From contig CAWGVZ010000015.1 in assembly GCA_963826035.1 (NCBI GenBank), positions 744,001 through 808,000 of the forward strand: DNA of 64,000 bases, written 5' to 3'. The stretch's first letter is position 1; each line of letters begins with the position of its first letter. The notes under the pieces were generated by a model. The model was not told where the DNA came from and did not search any database. It saw nothing but the letters and a program-made list of their open reading frames with translations. Shown here piece after piece: positions 33,581 to 42,137 of this stretch. The position numbers and the translations under genes were made by a program. This stretch comes from Actinophytocola sp963826035. Lineage in GTDB: Bacteria > Actinomycetota > Actinomycetes > Mycobacteriales > Pseudonocardiaceae.

Positions 33581-33951
33581 CAGCCGATTGGACGGTCATC
33601 CTCGTCGTAGACGTTGCCGTAATACCAGTCGGCGTTGTTTCGGGACGTCCACTCGATGACAACGGCCTCGATCGCCGGAAACCCGACGCTGATGGGCACC
33701 GTAATCACGATGAACCGCAGGTCCGCCGGCGCCTCGACCAGCCCTGCGAGCGCCCCGAAGGCTTCACGTAACACCGCGACCGCATCGTGGCCGGGCGGTG
33801 TACGGGGATAGATCGCGACGCAGACGTTGCCGCCTCTTGTCACGATCTCGAACCGCCCGTCCGCGTGGAGCCGAACCCGATCGCCCGCGGCGCAGCCATC
33901 CGCTAGTGCTGGACTGCCAAGGATCTCGCACACGGTCTCAGTGACCCACAT
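33568..33951 (-). CDS. DUF4265-like small protein
   Basis: 127 residues. The N-terminal half (VCEILGSPALADGCAAGD, RVRLHADGRFEIVTRGGN) fits the DUF4265 pattern, proteins often seen in immunity or toxin-associated loci. The C-terminus ends YGNVYDEDDRPIGWWEN. No toxin partner was found nearby. It precedes and overlaps the GrpB gene, so the two are probably co-transcribed. Confidence 0.6.
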   Translation of the reverse strand: MWVTETVCEILGSPALADGCAAGDRVRLHADGRFEIVTRGGNVCVAIYPRTPPGHDAVAVLREAFGALAGLVEAPADLRFIVITVPISVGFPAIEAVVIEWTSRNNADWYYGNVYDEDDRPIGWWEN

Positions 33952-34045
33952 CGCCGGGACGACCTCGTAGGCCGGCTCGCCAGAAGTCTTGGTGCCTGCG
34001 AAAGGCGGACATGGCCGTCGTGTGCCGGTGGAACCCCATGCGTTG

Positions 34046-34834
34046 TCAGTTCAGTGCACCTCGGCTGACGGGGAAGTCGAAGTACGTGTCGGGGAAGGGT
34101 TCGTTGTTGAGCGTGAAGTGCCACCACTCCTCGGCTAGGTTGCGGAACCCGACGTCCGCGAGGGTGGAGCGGAGCAGGTTGCGGTGGTGGCGGGCGGAAC
34201 CGGTGATGGCCGGGTTGTCCGTGTGGGACAACGGGTCGAAGCAGTCGTAGCCGGTGCCCATGTCGACGCCGTTGTCGGGGAAGCGCTGCCCGACCGGGGC
34301 GAAGCAGGCGACCAGCGGTTCGCCGGGGTGGTACGGCCGTTGGGGGCCTGCCGGCAGCTTGACCAGCGTGACGTCGAGGGTGCTGCCACGGCTGTGGCCG
34401 GACTTCGCCGCGATGTAGCCGTCGGCGAACAGCCGCGTCTTGTCGACGTTGGGGTAGAACTCGGCCTTCATCCGTTCGTCGTCGAGGTCTTCGGCCCAGC
34501 GGACGAAGTGGTCGACCGCGCGCTGCGGGCGGTAGCAGTCGTAGACCTTGAGCGTGTAGCCCTGCCTCAGCAGTGTGCGTTGTGCGGTGCGCAGGGCGGT
34601 CGCGGCGTGCCGGGTGAGGATGCACTGCGGCTGCCGGTAGCCGTCGATGCGGTCACCGACGAAGTTGTGCCGCCCGAAGTAGCGGATGTCGTACCGGATC
34701 GTCGGGTCGACGTCGTTCAGGGCGACGAACTCGGGTGGCGCGTCGTCCTTGCCGCGCGCGGCGGCGGGTGAGGCGAGAGCCACGCAGGAGAGGAGGGCCA
34801 GCACGACCGCGCTGAGGCGGGAGGTTCGGGACAC
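34046..34834 (-). CDS. VanX-like D-alanyl-D-alanine dipeptidase, secreted
   Basis: 262 residues from GTG 34832-34834, giving the signal peptide VSRTSRLSAVVLALLSCVAL. A TTG 18 nt upstream is the only alternative. Zn ligands of the M15D family are visible: SGHSRGSTLDVTL (His and Asp, near residue 145) and EEWWHFTL (catalytic Glu and His, near 240). YDCYRPQRAV holds the conserved Arg. TATAAC lies about 10 nt before the GTG, consistent with a leaderless transcript. No vanH/vanA genes are near, so a housekeeping cell-wall role rather than glycopeptide resistance is likely. Confidence 0.9.
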   Translation of the reverse strand: MSRTSRLSAVVLALLSCVALASPAAARGKDDAPPEFVALNDVDPTIRYDIRYFGRHNFVGDRIDGYRQPQCILTRHAATALRTAQRTLLRQGYTLKVYDCYRPQRAVDHFVRWAEDLDDERMKAEFYPNVDKTRLFADGYIAAKSGHSRGSTLDVTLVKLPAGPQRPYHPGEPLVACFAPVGQRFPDNGVDMGTGYDCFDPLSHTDNPAITGSARHHRNLLRSTLADVGFRNLAEEWWHFTLNNEPFPDTYFDFPVSRGALN

Positions 34835-34862
34835 GAGGACTGTTATACACAATCGGGGCCGG

Positions 34863-35170
34863 GCCCGGGATCGACAACCGGCTTGGCACCGGCAGCACGG
34901 CCGACGTGATGCGGTTCCGCGTCACCCGGCACGCCACGGAGGACAGCCACATCCCGGACCGGCGCGGTGAGAGCGAGTCACTCGACCGCGATCAGGGACT
35001 CCTTCCGCGGACCTGCACCACACGATCCACCTGCACCTGGTGCACTTCCCGCGGCGGCCGCGAACCCGGACCGTATGACGCGGGCCGCAAGGACACGGTC
35101 GACCTGCGCCCGGGCGAGGCGGTGGAGGTGATCGCGAGGTTCGGCGCCTACCGCGGCCTATGCATGTTCT
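34863..35170 (+). pseudogene. Multicopper oxidase fragments (frameshifted)
   Basis: Three pieces in two frames: ADVMRFRVTRHATEDSHIPDR (34897-34960), HHTIHLHLVHF (about 35018-35051, the copper-binding HxH region, other frame) and GPYDAGRKDTVDLRPGEAVEVIARFGAY (about 35070-35155, read as GPYDAGRKDTVDLRPG then EAVEVIARFGAY). They follow the order of the C-terminal cupredoxin domain of CotA/phenoxazinone-synthase-type oxidases. The final HCHxxxHED copper motif is missing, so the gene is dead. Confidence 0.7.
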
Positions 35171-35174
35171 CTAC

Positions 35175-35336
35175 TCAGCCGTCCTTGGCGCCGGCCTCGG
35201 CGGCGCGGGCGTGGAGCCGCGCGCGGACCTCGTCGGGCGTGTAGGCGCGCCGCTTGCGCTCACCCCGCGCGATCGCGACCCCCGTCGCGGCGACGCCGGC
35301 GAGTCCGGCCAGACCGACGATCTTCCACCAGCGCAT
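35175..35336 (-). CDS. Small membrane-anchored protein (53 aa)
   Basis: ATG 35334-35336 to TGA 35175-35177. Sequence MRWWKIVGLAGLAGVAATG then VAIARGERKRRAYTPDEV, then RARLHARAAEAGAKDG. One transmembrane helix (residues 5-23) with a basic, helical cytoplasmic tail. I recall similar 50-60-residue proteins in many actinobacteria, function unknown. Divergent from the next gene with only 17 nt between start codons, so both are probably leaderless. Confidence 0.75.
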   Translation of the reverse strand: MRWWKIVGLAGLAGVAATGVAIARGERKRRAYTPDEVRARLHARAAEAGAKDG

Positions 35337-35353
35337 CCGCCTAGGCTACCGGG

Positions 35354-35974
35354 GTGGCCGTTTCACTGAACGAGGCACTGGAACTGACCCGCACGGGCGA
35401 CGTGTGGCTCTTCCGCGGCAGCTCGGCGGCCGACCGGACCATCCGGTTGACCACGAACAGCCCGGTCAACCACGTGGGAATGGCCGTGGTGCTGGAAGAC
35501 CTTCCGCCGCTGATGTGGCACGCCGAGTTGGGCCGGTCCCTGCGGGACGTGTGGGCCGGCACCCACCAGCGCGGCGTGCAGCTGCACGATCTGCGTGAGG
35601 CGGTGGTCCAGTGGACGACCAGATATCACCAGCGCGCGTGGCTGCGCCAGCTCGAGCCACCGGCGGACCGGGCGATGGAGGACGCCGTGCTGCGGACCGT
35701 CGCCCGCCTCGACGGCACCCCGTTCCCGTCGACCGCGCGGCTGTTCACCCGGTGGCTCTACGGCCGCGCGCCGATTCCGCGCACCAGGACGACCGAGGCG
35801 AAACTGGAGACCGCGTACTGCGCCGAGGTCGTGGCGATCACCTACCAGGACATGGGCCTGCTGCCCACCAGACGCCGGGCGAACTGGTATGACCCCGGCC
35901 GTTTCTGGAGCGGCGACGAGCTTCCTCTCACCGACGGCGCGACCCTGAGCGACGAGATCGCCGTGACAACCTGA
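35354..35974 (+). CDS. Permuted papain-like (NlpC/P60, YiiX-type) protein
   Basis: 206 residues from GTG 35354. GDVWLFRGSS and NSPVNHVGMAV (His near residue 38) precede AYCAEVVAITYQDMG (Cys near 155). His before Cys is the order in circularly permuted NlpC/P60 enzymes of the YaeF/YiiX group, which act as cysteine amidases or lipases. No signal peptide. Substrate unknown. Confidence 0.78.
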   Translation: MAVSLNEALELTRTGDVWLFRGSSAADRTIRLTTNSPVNHVGMAVVLEDLPPLMWHAELGRSLRDVWAGTHQRGVQLHDLREAVVQWTTRYHQRAWLRQLEPPADRAMEDAVLRTVARLDGTPFPSTARLFTRWLYGRAPIPRTRTTEAKLETAYCAEVVAITYQDMGLLPTRRRANWYDPGRFWSGDELPLTDGATLSDEIAVTT

Positions 35975-35988
35975 GTGCCAGGCCGACG

Positions 35989-36300
35989 ACAGCCTTCGCG
36001 CGCCCGCACATCGTTCTGCCGGATCACAAGGTGACCACCGAGGAGATCCTCGAGGACATCACCGTTCGCCACCCTGCCCATCCCCGACTCCGTGCCATCC
36101 AGCGCCTCGTGCGCAACTGCGGCGTGCGGACCCGCGCACCTGATCGACCGGCTCGGCCTGCGACCGACCGTACGGCGCATCCCCATGACCACCCTCGCCC
36201 GCGCCGGCGGCACCCTGGCCCTCATCTGCCCGACGCCGTCTTCAACCCCCGACCGGACAACGCCTCCGAACGGCGCAAGCTGCTTCGCTATCTCGTACAA
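35989..36300 (+). pseudogene. Type III polyketide synthase fragments
   Basis: ARPHIVLPDHKVTTEEILED and HPRLRAIQRLVRNCGVRTR (35998-36135) match the N-terminus of RppA-type type III PKSs. After a frameshift and a large deletion, HLIDRLGLRPTVRRIPMTTL continuing ARAGG (36140-36213) matches the region around the catalytic Cys, here Arg (family: TTLACAGG or QLGCAGG). The rest is missing. Clearly non-functional. Confidence 0.72.
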
Positions 36301-36362
36301 GACCTTGCCAGTTCGGCAAGCTTCCGTGCCGGTTCCGGTAGCTCGGCGGCAGGGTGGCGGGC

Positions 36363-36555
36363 ATGAGTACGCACCACGAAGCCGCCCACTTCTGGGACGA
36401 GCACTACAGCCGGCGCGCCGCCGAGCCGACGGCGGACGTGAACCCGAGGCTGGCCGAGATCGCCGGGCCGCTGCCCCCGGGCACCGCGCTGGACCTCGGC
36501 TGCGGAGCGGGAGGCGACGCGCTCTGGCTGGCCGGCCGGGGCTGGCAGGTTTGGA
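36363..36555 (+). pseudogene. SAM-dependent methyltransferase, N-terminal fragment
   Basis: ATG 36363 with GGTGGCGGGC upstream. HHEAAHFWDEHYSRRAAEP then GTALDLGCGAGGDALWLAGRGW, that is the pre-domain helix and motif I (DLGCGAGG) of a class I methyltransferase. Similarity stops at about 36552, where another fragment begins, removing motifs II-IV. Confidence 0.7.
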
Positions 36556-36559
36556 GTTC

Positions 36560-37095
36560 GGGGCGACGAAGAAGCCGTGACCTGAGGCGTCGTGGACGCA
36601 GCGGACAGCCGGCGGTTCAGCCGGTCACGATCCGCAGGATCGCGGTGCCGTCGGTCATGGCCGGCATCTGCAGTGTGACCGAGCCGGGCTGGGCGGCGGG
36701 TGGCTGCGCGCAGTCGCTGTCCGGCCCGCCGAAGGAGCCGGAACCACCGCCGCCGCCGAAGGCGAACGAGGAGCAGCCGGGTTTGAGGGTGCCGTTGCCG
36801 CCACCACCGTTGTCCAGGGCGACAGTGATGTCCACGCCGTCCTGCGCCACCTTCGTGATCGACAGCGTGCCGGCACCGAGCCGCCGAATCGGATGTCGAC
36901 CGGTCCGGACACCGCCACCTCGCAGCACCTGGTGGCGGAGTTACACCCGGACGGCACGCTCCAGTACCGGCTGCGCTCACGGATCGACGGTGTCGGCGAC
37001 CGCGAAGGGACGGTGGCGCTACCCATCGACGAGATCGTCGCCGTCTTGGCGGAAGCCGCCGATGTGCTGACAGCCGGGCCGTAAGCGGGGGTGAT
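36560..37095. other. Mosaic of unrecognised gene fragments
   Basis: On the minus strand, 36617-36860 encodes DGVDITVALDNGGGGNGTLK and a Gly-rich, Cys-containing tail ending AILRIVTG with a stop, which looks like the C-terminal end of a secreted protein. On the plus strand, 36893-37084 encodes HLVAELHPDGTLQYRLRSRI and DEIVAVLAEAADVL, the end of another protein. Neither has a plausible complete start-to-stop gene. I do not recognise either family. Confidence 0.45.
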
Positions 37096-37179
37096 CGGTT
37101 GTACTCCCGGTGGAGAGCGAATGGACTTCGCTGCCGGATCCTCGGGAACACGGGACCATGGGAACCCGAGGAGCCGCTC

Positions 37180-37815
37180 ATGAACCACCAGGCTCGTGCC
37201 GCCGTGCTCGGCTGGCAGCAGATCGTGAACGCCGCTTGGGAGCAACAGCCCTCCGCGATACTGATACCCGCCCCTGAGTTTCTGCCCACGAACACCCGCA
37301 AGTTGACTCCCGACGAGATCGCGCTCGCGCGCTCGGTGTTCGGCGACACGCTGGATACCAACCAGATCGAGCTGTCCATCGGCGGACCTCTCGGCCTCGG
37401 CGGCTTCGCACGCACGCTCCCCGATCACATCACCTTTCCCGATGACACCTCGACGACACCGTCGCTCGAGTTCAACAGGTGGCTGATTCACGAGTTGACC
37501 CACGTGTGGCAGTACCAGCGTGGTCACCGCGTGATCGACCTGCTCCCGGATGCCATCCACGGCGGCATTGACCGCACCCATTACGAATACGGCGGGGACC
37601 AGGGCCTTCGGGAGGCGTCGGCGCAGGGGAAGACCTTCAGCCAGTTCAACTACGAACAGCAGGGCGACATAGTCGCCGACTACTACGTCCGCCGAGAGAC
37701 CGGCGGGGACACGTCGGCCTTCGAGCCGTTCGTCAACGACGTCCGGGACGGGGATCCGCCGGTCCCCTGGTGGGTGGCGGTGGCTCGAAGCCTGGGTCCT
37801 CGCCTGCCGCGATAA
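37180..37815 (+). CDS. HELTH-motif protein, putative zinc metallopeptidase-like
   Basis: 211 residues from ATG 37180, preceded by CGAGGAG. WLIHELTHVWQYQRG (residues about 104-118) carries HExxH (HELTH), and a conserved-looking QQGDIVADYYV follows 55 residues later, which may supply the third ligand (Asp). This pattern occurs in DUF4157-like and Rhs/VgrG-associated domains. No signal peptide. Whether it cleaves peptides is unknown. Confidence 0.7.
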   Translation: MNHQARAAVLGWQQIVNAAWEQQPSAILIPAPEFLPTNTRKLTPDEIALARSVFGDTLDTNQIELSIGGPLGLGGFARTLPDHITFPDDTSTTPSLEFNRWLIHELTHVWQYQRGHRVIDLLPDAIHGGIDRTHYEYGGDQGLREASAQGKTFSQFNYEQQGDIVADYYVRRETGGDTSAFEPFVNDVRDGDPPVPWWVAVARSLGPRLPR

Positions 37816-37818
37816 GGG

Positions 37819-38487
37819 CTACAGCGAGGTACCCGCACACTGGATGACCTGCTGCCCGGTGATCGCGCCCGCATCGGGGCCGAGGAGAAAGGCGGTCAGC
37901 CCGGCGACCTCCTCGGGAGTGACGAGCCGGCCGAACGGTGGCAGCGCCGGGGGAGTGTGTGCCCGGTTGGGGTCGGACAGCATTGGAGTGTCGGTCGGAC
38001 CGGGTGCGACGACGTTCACCGTGATGCGGCGGCCCACCAGCTCCGCGGCCCAGGAGCGGGCCAGCGCGAGCAGTGCGGCCTTGGTCGCCGCGTACTGACT
38101 CTTGCCGGCCACCCCGGTCATCGTGCGGCTGCCCATGAGCACGACGCGCGCGCCGTCGGGGAGGCGGGCGGCGAGGGTGTCCAGGAGAACGGTGGCGGCC
38201 AGGACGTGCACGCGCCACATCCGCTCACCGTCCGCTGTGGACAGTTGGCCGAGCGGGCCCGGCCGCTGGAGGCCGGCCGCGTGCACCACCGCGCGGGGCG
38301 CGGGCAGGTCGTCCAGCTGTGCACGGAGCGAGTCGGGCTGGGCGAGGTCGGCCTGGAGCCACGTGATCCCGTCGGCGGGCGGGCGGCGGCCGATGCCGGT
38401 CACCCGCCAGCCGTCGCGCAGGAGGCGGTCGCAGACGGCGGCGCCGATGCCCGAGCTGGCGCCGGTGACGATCGCGTGCTCAGCCAT
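37819..38487 (-). CDS. Short-chain dehydrogenase/reductase
   Basis: 222 residues from ATG 38485-38487 (MAEHAIVTGASSGIGAAV). The Rossmann loop TGASSGIG, HAAGLQ in place of NNAG, catalytic Ser in MGSRTMTG and YAATK. ITGQQVIQCAGTSL at the C-terminus. Last gene of the nine-gene minus-strand operon, overlapping the sialidase-like gene by 8 nt. Likely oxidises or reduces a sugar-derived intermediate. Confidence 0.88.
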   Translation of the reverse strand: MAEHAIVTGASSGIGAAVCDRLLRDGWRVTGIGRRPPADGITWLQADLAQPDSLRAQLDDLPAPRAVVHAAGLQRPGPLGQLSTADGERMWRVHVLAATVLLDTLAARLPDGARVVLMGSRTMTGVAGKSQYAATKAALLALARSWAAELVGRRITVNVVAPGPTDTPMLSDPNRAHTPPALPPFGRLVTPEEVAGLTAFLLGPDAGAITGQQVIQCAGTSL

Positions 38488-39601
38488 CGACCCACTCCTG
38501 TCCGACTCGGACGTACTTGATGGCCTGGCGGAAATGCGTGTACGCGATGTGCAGGGCACCGTCCGCCGTCTGCGTGACCGACGGGTACGACAGCTCGCGG
38601 TTGAGCTTGTCGCGGGAGTTGTTGGTCATGCAGTGGCCGTCGCCGACCTCGAGGTCCCGCCGGCGCCATGTCCGTCCGCCGTCCGTGGACAGGGCCAGGC
38701 TCATCGGCGCGCGCGGGGCGCCCCAGAACGCCCCGTCGTCGGGCGCGGGGGAGGATACCGGCGCCGCGGCGACGCCGTCATCGTCGATCTCGTCGTACAG
38801 CGAGACCCGGCGGCCGGTCGCGTCCGCCTTGCTGCTGTGGTTGTAGACCAGCGCCAGCGTGCCGTCGAGCAGCGGCACGTACTGGATCGAGGAGTTGTTG
38901 TTCGGCAGCTCGGTCGGTTCCGGTTCGGTCCACGTCCACCCGTCGTCGGTGGAGACGCTGCGGTAGACGTGGTCGGCCCAGCGGCTGCGGAACAACGCGA
39001 GCAGCGTGCCGTCCGGGAGCCGGTGGACGTTCATGTGCACGCACCCGGTGCTGCCCGGCACCGGACGTTCCCGCCACGTCGCGCCGCCGTCGTCGGAGAT
39101 CATCACCGAGCTGGTGTCCTGGTCGCCGACCCACGCGCGGCCCGGCGTGGCGACGCAGTGGAACACCGGCAGCAGCCAGCGGCCGGACGGCAGCGTCACC
39201 GGTGGCTGGCGGACGAAGACGCCGCCACTGTCGTTGGCCGGGAACAGGGTGCGTGGTGCCGACCAGCTGACACCGCTGTCGCCGGACACCCGCAGGCGTA
39301 CCTCGGCCGTGTCCTGGTGACCCGCCCGCTGAGCCGTGTAGAACAGCCACAGGTCGCCGTCCGGCGCGATCGCGAGCACCGGGTTCTGTTCGGACCGCGT
39401 GTCGTCGGCCGACAGTCGCACCGGCGCACTCCACGCTGCCGCGTCGGGAGACAGGCGCGAGAACCAGATCGAGATGTCCGGCACGCCTTCCTGCGTGCCG
39501 CCGAACCACACGCAGCCGAGGTCGCCGTCGGGCAGCACGGCGAGGTTCGCCGCGTGGTTCTGCACGGCGGGCGCGGGCAGAAAGGTTTCCACCGGGTTCA
39601 T
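38480..39601 (-). CDS. Sialidase-like BNR-repeat protein (cytoplasmic)
   Basis: 373 residues, no signal peptide. Four Asp boxes: SGDSGVSW, SDDGGATW, STDDGWTW and STDGGRTW, in a six-bladed propeller of the BNR_2/sialidase superfamily. The N-terminal RIP Arg motif of true sialidases is not evident, so sialic acid specificity is doubtful. Position in an importer-aldolase operon suggests intracellular hydrolysis or lyase action on an imported glycoside. Start overlaps the aldolase stop (ATGA). Confidence 0.8.
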   Translation of the reverse strand: MNPVETFLPAPAVQNHAANLAVLPDGDLGCVWFGGTQEGVPDISIWFSRLSPDAAAWSAPVRLSADDTRSEQNPVLAIAPDGDLWLFYTAQRAGHQDTAEVRLRVSGDSGVSWSAPRTLFPANDSGGVFVRQPPVTLPSGRWLLPVFHCVATPGRAWVGDQDTSSVMISDDGGATWRERPVPGSTGCVHMNVHRLPDGTLLALFRSRWADHVYRSVSTDDGWTWTEPEPTELPNNNSSIQYVPLLDGTLALVYNHSSKADATGRRVSLYDEIDDDGVAAAPVSSPAPDDGAFWGAPRAPMSLALSTDGGRTWRRRDLEVGDGHCMTNNSRDKLNRELSYPSVTQTADGALHIAYTHFRQAIKYVRVGQEWVDG

Positions 39602-40347
39602 CGCGCCGCGTCCAGGTGCGCGCGGGCGGCCTGTTCCAGGTGGATGACGTCCGAGGCGATGGAGGCGAACGTGTAGCCCTCCGCCAGCCGTCGTGCGGCG
39701 GTCGCCCCGTCGGGGGTGTGGATGCCGGCCGCGACACCCGCCGCCGCGGCCGTCGCGCAGACCGTGCGGACCGCCTCCTCGAACACCGCGTCGACCGACC
39801 GGTCCGCCGTATGCGCGCCGCCGACCGCGAGACGCAGGTCCGACGGGCCGACATACACGCCGTCCAGGCCGGGCGTCGCGCAGATCTTGTCCACGTTGGC
39901 CAGGCCGTCCGGGGTCTCGATCATGGCGAGCACGACCGTCGCGGCGTGCGCTTCCTCCGGCGCCGGCCCGATCCGCAGCCCGGAGCGCATGGGGCCGTAG
40001 GAGCGGCGGCCGAGCGGTGGGTACCGGGCCGCCTCGACCGCCTTCGCCGCGTCCTCGGCCGTGTCCACCAGCGGCACGATCACCCCGGTGGCACCGGCGT
40101 CGAGCGCCCGCCCGATCGGGACCGGGTCGTTCTCCTCGACCCGCACGAGGCCGACCGACGCGCCGCCCGCGTCGATGGCCGTGAGGGAGGCGAGCAGCCC
40201 CGCATAGCCGAGCAGACCGTGTTGCCCGTCAAGGCACACGTAGTCGTAGCCGAGACGCGCGATCCGCTCGGTGGCGACCGGTGCGTCCAGCACCGACCAG
40301 TAGCCGAGGATCCGTTCGCGGTTGCGGAGACGGGCGGCGAAACTCAT
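39598..40347 (-). CDS. HpcH/HpaI-family aldolase (class II pyruvate aldolase)
   Basis: 249 residues. CLDGQHGLLGY (catalytic His), AMIETPDGLANVD (Glu metal ligand) and YVGPSDLRLAVGG (Asp ligand) define the family, which retro-cleaves 2-keto-3-deoxy acids to pyruvate and an aldehyde. Start ATG 40345-40347 with AAAGGAGTTCC upstream, 9 nt after the aldo/keto reductase. It is the most direct clue that the operon degrades a sugar-acid intermediate. Confidence 0.92.
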   Translation of the reverse strand: MSFAARLRNRERILGYWSVLDAPVATERIARLGYDYVCLDGQHGLLGYAGLLASLTAIDAGGASVGLVRVEENDPVPIGRALDAGATGVIVPLVDTAEDAAKAVEAARYPPLGRRSYGPMRSGLRIGPAPEEAHAATVVLAMIETPDGLANVDKICATPGLDGVYVGPSDLRLAVGGAHTADRSVDAVFEEAVRTVCATAAAAGVAAGIHTPDGATAARRLAEGYTFASIASDVIHLEQAARAHLDAAR

Positions 40348-40356
40348 GGAACTCCT

Positions 40357-41325
40357 TTACCGGTTGTAGGCGGGCATCGGGCCGCGCAGGTCGGCGCCCA
40401 CCTCGTCACAGGCGGTACGGACGTCGGCGGGCAGTGCGCCGGCCGCGGCGGCGGCCAGGTTGGCATGGAGTTGCGCCTCACGGGAGCCGCCGAGCAGGAG
40501 CGCGCCGACGTCTTCCTTACCCAGCAGCCACCGCAACGACAGCTCGGCCAGCCCGATGCCGGCGCCCTCGGCGATGCCGGCCAGCCGCTCGACCGCCGCG
40601 AACAGCCGGGCGTCCCAGTACCGCTGGCGGTACATGCCGGCGAGCGCCGAGTCGCCGAACCGGCCGGTGCCGGGCTCGTCGCCGAACCGGTGCCGACCGG
40701 TCAGCAGGCCGCCGCCGAGCGGGTTGTAGACCATGGTCGTCAGGCCGGAAGTCCTTGCATACTCCAGGTATTCCTCTTCTACGCGCCGGGCCAGCAGGTT
40801 GTACAGCTGCTGGGCGAGCACCGGGCGGGGCGCGCCGAGGACGTCCGCCGTGTGCGTCAGCTCGGCGATCTGCCAGGCGGCGTAGTTGGACACCCCGAGC
40901 GCGAGCACCTTGCCCTCGGCCACGAACTCGGCGACCGTGGCCAGGGTGTCCGCGATCGGCGTGGCGCGGTCGGGCTGGTGCAGGTAGAAGAGGTCGATCC
41001 GGTCGGTGTCCAGCCGGCGGAGACTGCCCTCCAGCGACGCCCGGAGCGCGGTGGGCGACAGCGGGCTGTGGTCACCGGCGTCGGGGTGCGGCATGCCGGC
41101 CTTCGTGGCCAGCACGACGCGGTCGCGGCGGCCGCGCAGCAGTTCGGCGAGCATCGGCTCGGTTCGCCCGCTCGCGTAGGCGTTCGCCGTGTCGATCCCG
41201 GTGATGCCGGCATCGAGCGCCGCGTCGACCATGGTGGCCGCGCCGGCGGCGTCGACCGTGTCACCGAAGGTCATGGTGCCGAGCACGAGATGGGACAGTG
41301 CCACGGGCACACCGGGCAGCTTCAC
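40357..41325 (-). CDS. Aldo/keto reductase
   Basis: 322 residues from GTG 41323-41325, with AAGGAGAACAACC upstream, overlapping the ATPase stop by 4 nt. Catalytic tetrad: IDTANAYASG (Asp, Tyr), LATKAG (Lys) and FYLHQPD (His). Resembles the AKR subfamily found in sugar catabolic clusters. An open frame continues upstream into the ATPase gene but has no family similarity. Confidence 0.9.
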   Translation of the reverse strand: MKLPGVPVALSHLVLGTMTFGDTVDAAGAATMVDAALDAGITGIDTANAYASGRTEPMLAELLRGRRDRVVLATKAGMPHPDAGDHSPLSPTALRASLEGSLRRLDTDRIDLFYLHQPDRATPIADTLATVAEFVAEGKVLALGVSNYAAWQIAELTHTADVLGAPRPVLAQQLYNLLARRVEEEYLEYARTSGLTTMVYNPLGGGLLTGRHRFGDEPGTGRFGDSALAGMYRQRYWDARLFAAVERLAGIAEGAGIGLAELSLRWLLGKEDVGALLLGGSREAQLHANLAAAAAGALPADVRTACDEVGADLRGPMPAYNR

Positions 41326-42137
41326 GGTTGTTCTCCTTGTCGTGCTGCGGCCACGAGCGTTCGCGGTTTGCGGCCTTTCATGGTGGCGGGGTCGAGCGCG
41401 GCGCGGCGCAGCGCGCGGGTGTAGGGCTGCTCGGGGGCGGCGAGGACCCGGTCGGTGGGGCCGGACTCGACCACCCGGCCGTCCCGCAGCACCACGACGT
41501 CGTTGCTGATCTCCCGCACCACACCGAGGTTGTGCGAGATGAACACGTACGCCACCCCGGTCTCCCGCTGGAGTTCCCGGAGCAGGTCGAGCACCTGGGC
41601 CTGCACCGAGACGTCGAGCGCGCTGGTCGCCTCGTCGCACACGAGCAGTTCCGGCCCACTGGCCAGCGCTCGCGCGATACCGATCCGCTGACGCTGCCCG
41701 CCGGAGAACTCCGCCGGCCGGCGGTCGCGGGCACTGGCCGGCAGCCCGACCCGGTCGAGCAACGCCGCGGCCTCCCGCCCTCGCGTGGCGCGGTCGCGCC
41801 CACGCAGGCGGAGCGGTTCGGCCACGATCTCCTGCGCCGTGAGGTGCGGGTCCAGCGAGCCGTACGGGTCCTGGAAGATCATCTGCACCTTGTGCCGCAG
41901 CGGTCGCAGCCGCTTCTCCGGCAGTGTGGCGATGTCGGTGCCGTCCAACAGGATTCGGCCCGACGCGGGACGGATCAGCCGCACGATCGCGGCGGCGATG
42001 GTGGACTTGCCGGACCCGGACTCGCCGACCACGGCGAGCGTCGTGCCGCGGGCCACGGAGAAGCTCACTCCGTCCACCGCACGGAAAGTGCCGTACTCCA
42101 CCACCAGGTCCTCGACCGACAGCAGCGCGTCCGTCAT
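41322..42137 (-). CDS. Peptide/nickel-type ABC transporter ATPase (DppF/OppF-type)
   Basis: 271 residues from ATG 42135-42137. Walker A GESGSGKST, signature FSGGQRQRIGIARAL, Walker B LLVCDEATSALDV and the H-loop FISHN. The C-terminal extension ALRRAALDPATMKGRK is shorter than the usual Cys-containing oligopeptide-binding extension. Second ATPase of the importer, overlapping the first by 4 nt. Confidence 0.92.
   Translation of the reverse strand: MTDALLSVEDLVVEYGTFRAVDGVSFSVARGTTLAVVGESGSGKSTIAAAIVRLIRPASGRILLDGTDIATLPEKRLRPLRHKVQMIFQDPYGSLDPHLTAQEIVAEPLRLRGRDRATRGREAAALLDRVGLPASARDRRPAEFSGGQRQRIGIARALASGPELLVCDEATSALDVSVQAQVLDLLRELQRETGVAYVFISHNLGVVREISNDVVVLRDGRVVESGPTDRVLAAPEQPYTRALRRAALDPATMKGRKPRTLVAAARQGEQP

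Noticed and set aside
34046..34834. VanX-like gene as part of a glycopeptide-resistance cassette
   Set aside because: No vanH, vanA/B ligase or VanRS pair nearby; secreted form and single-gene context point to ordinary cell-wall metabolism.
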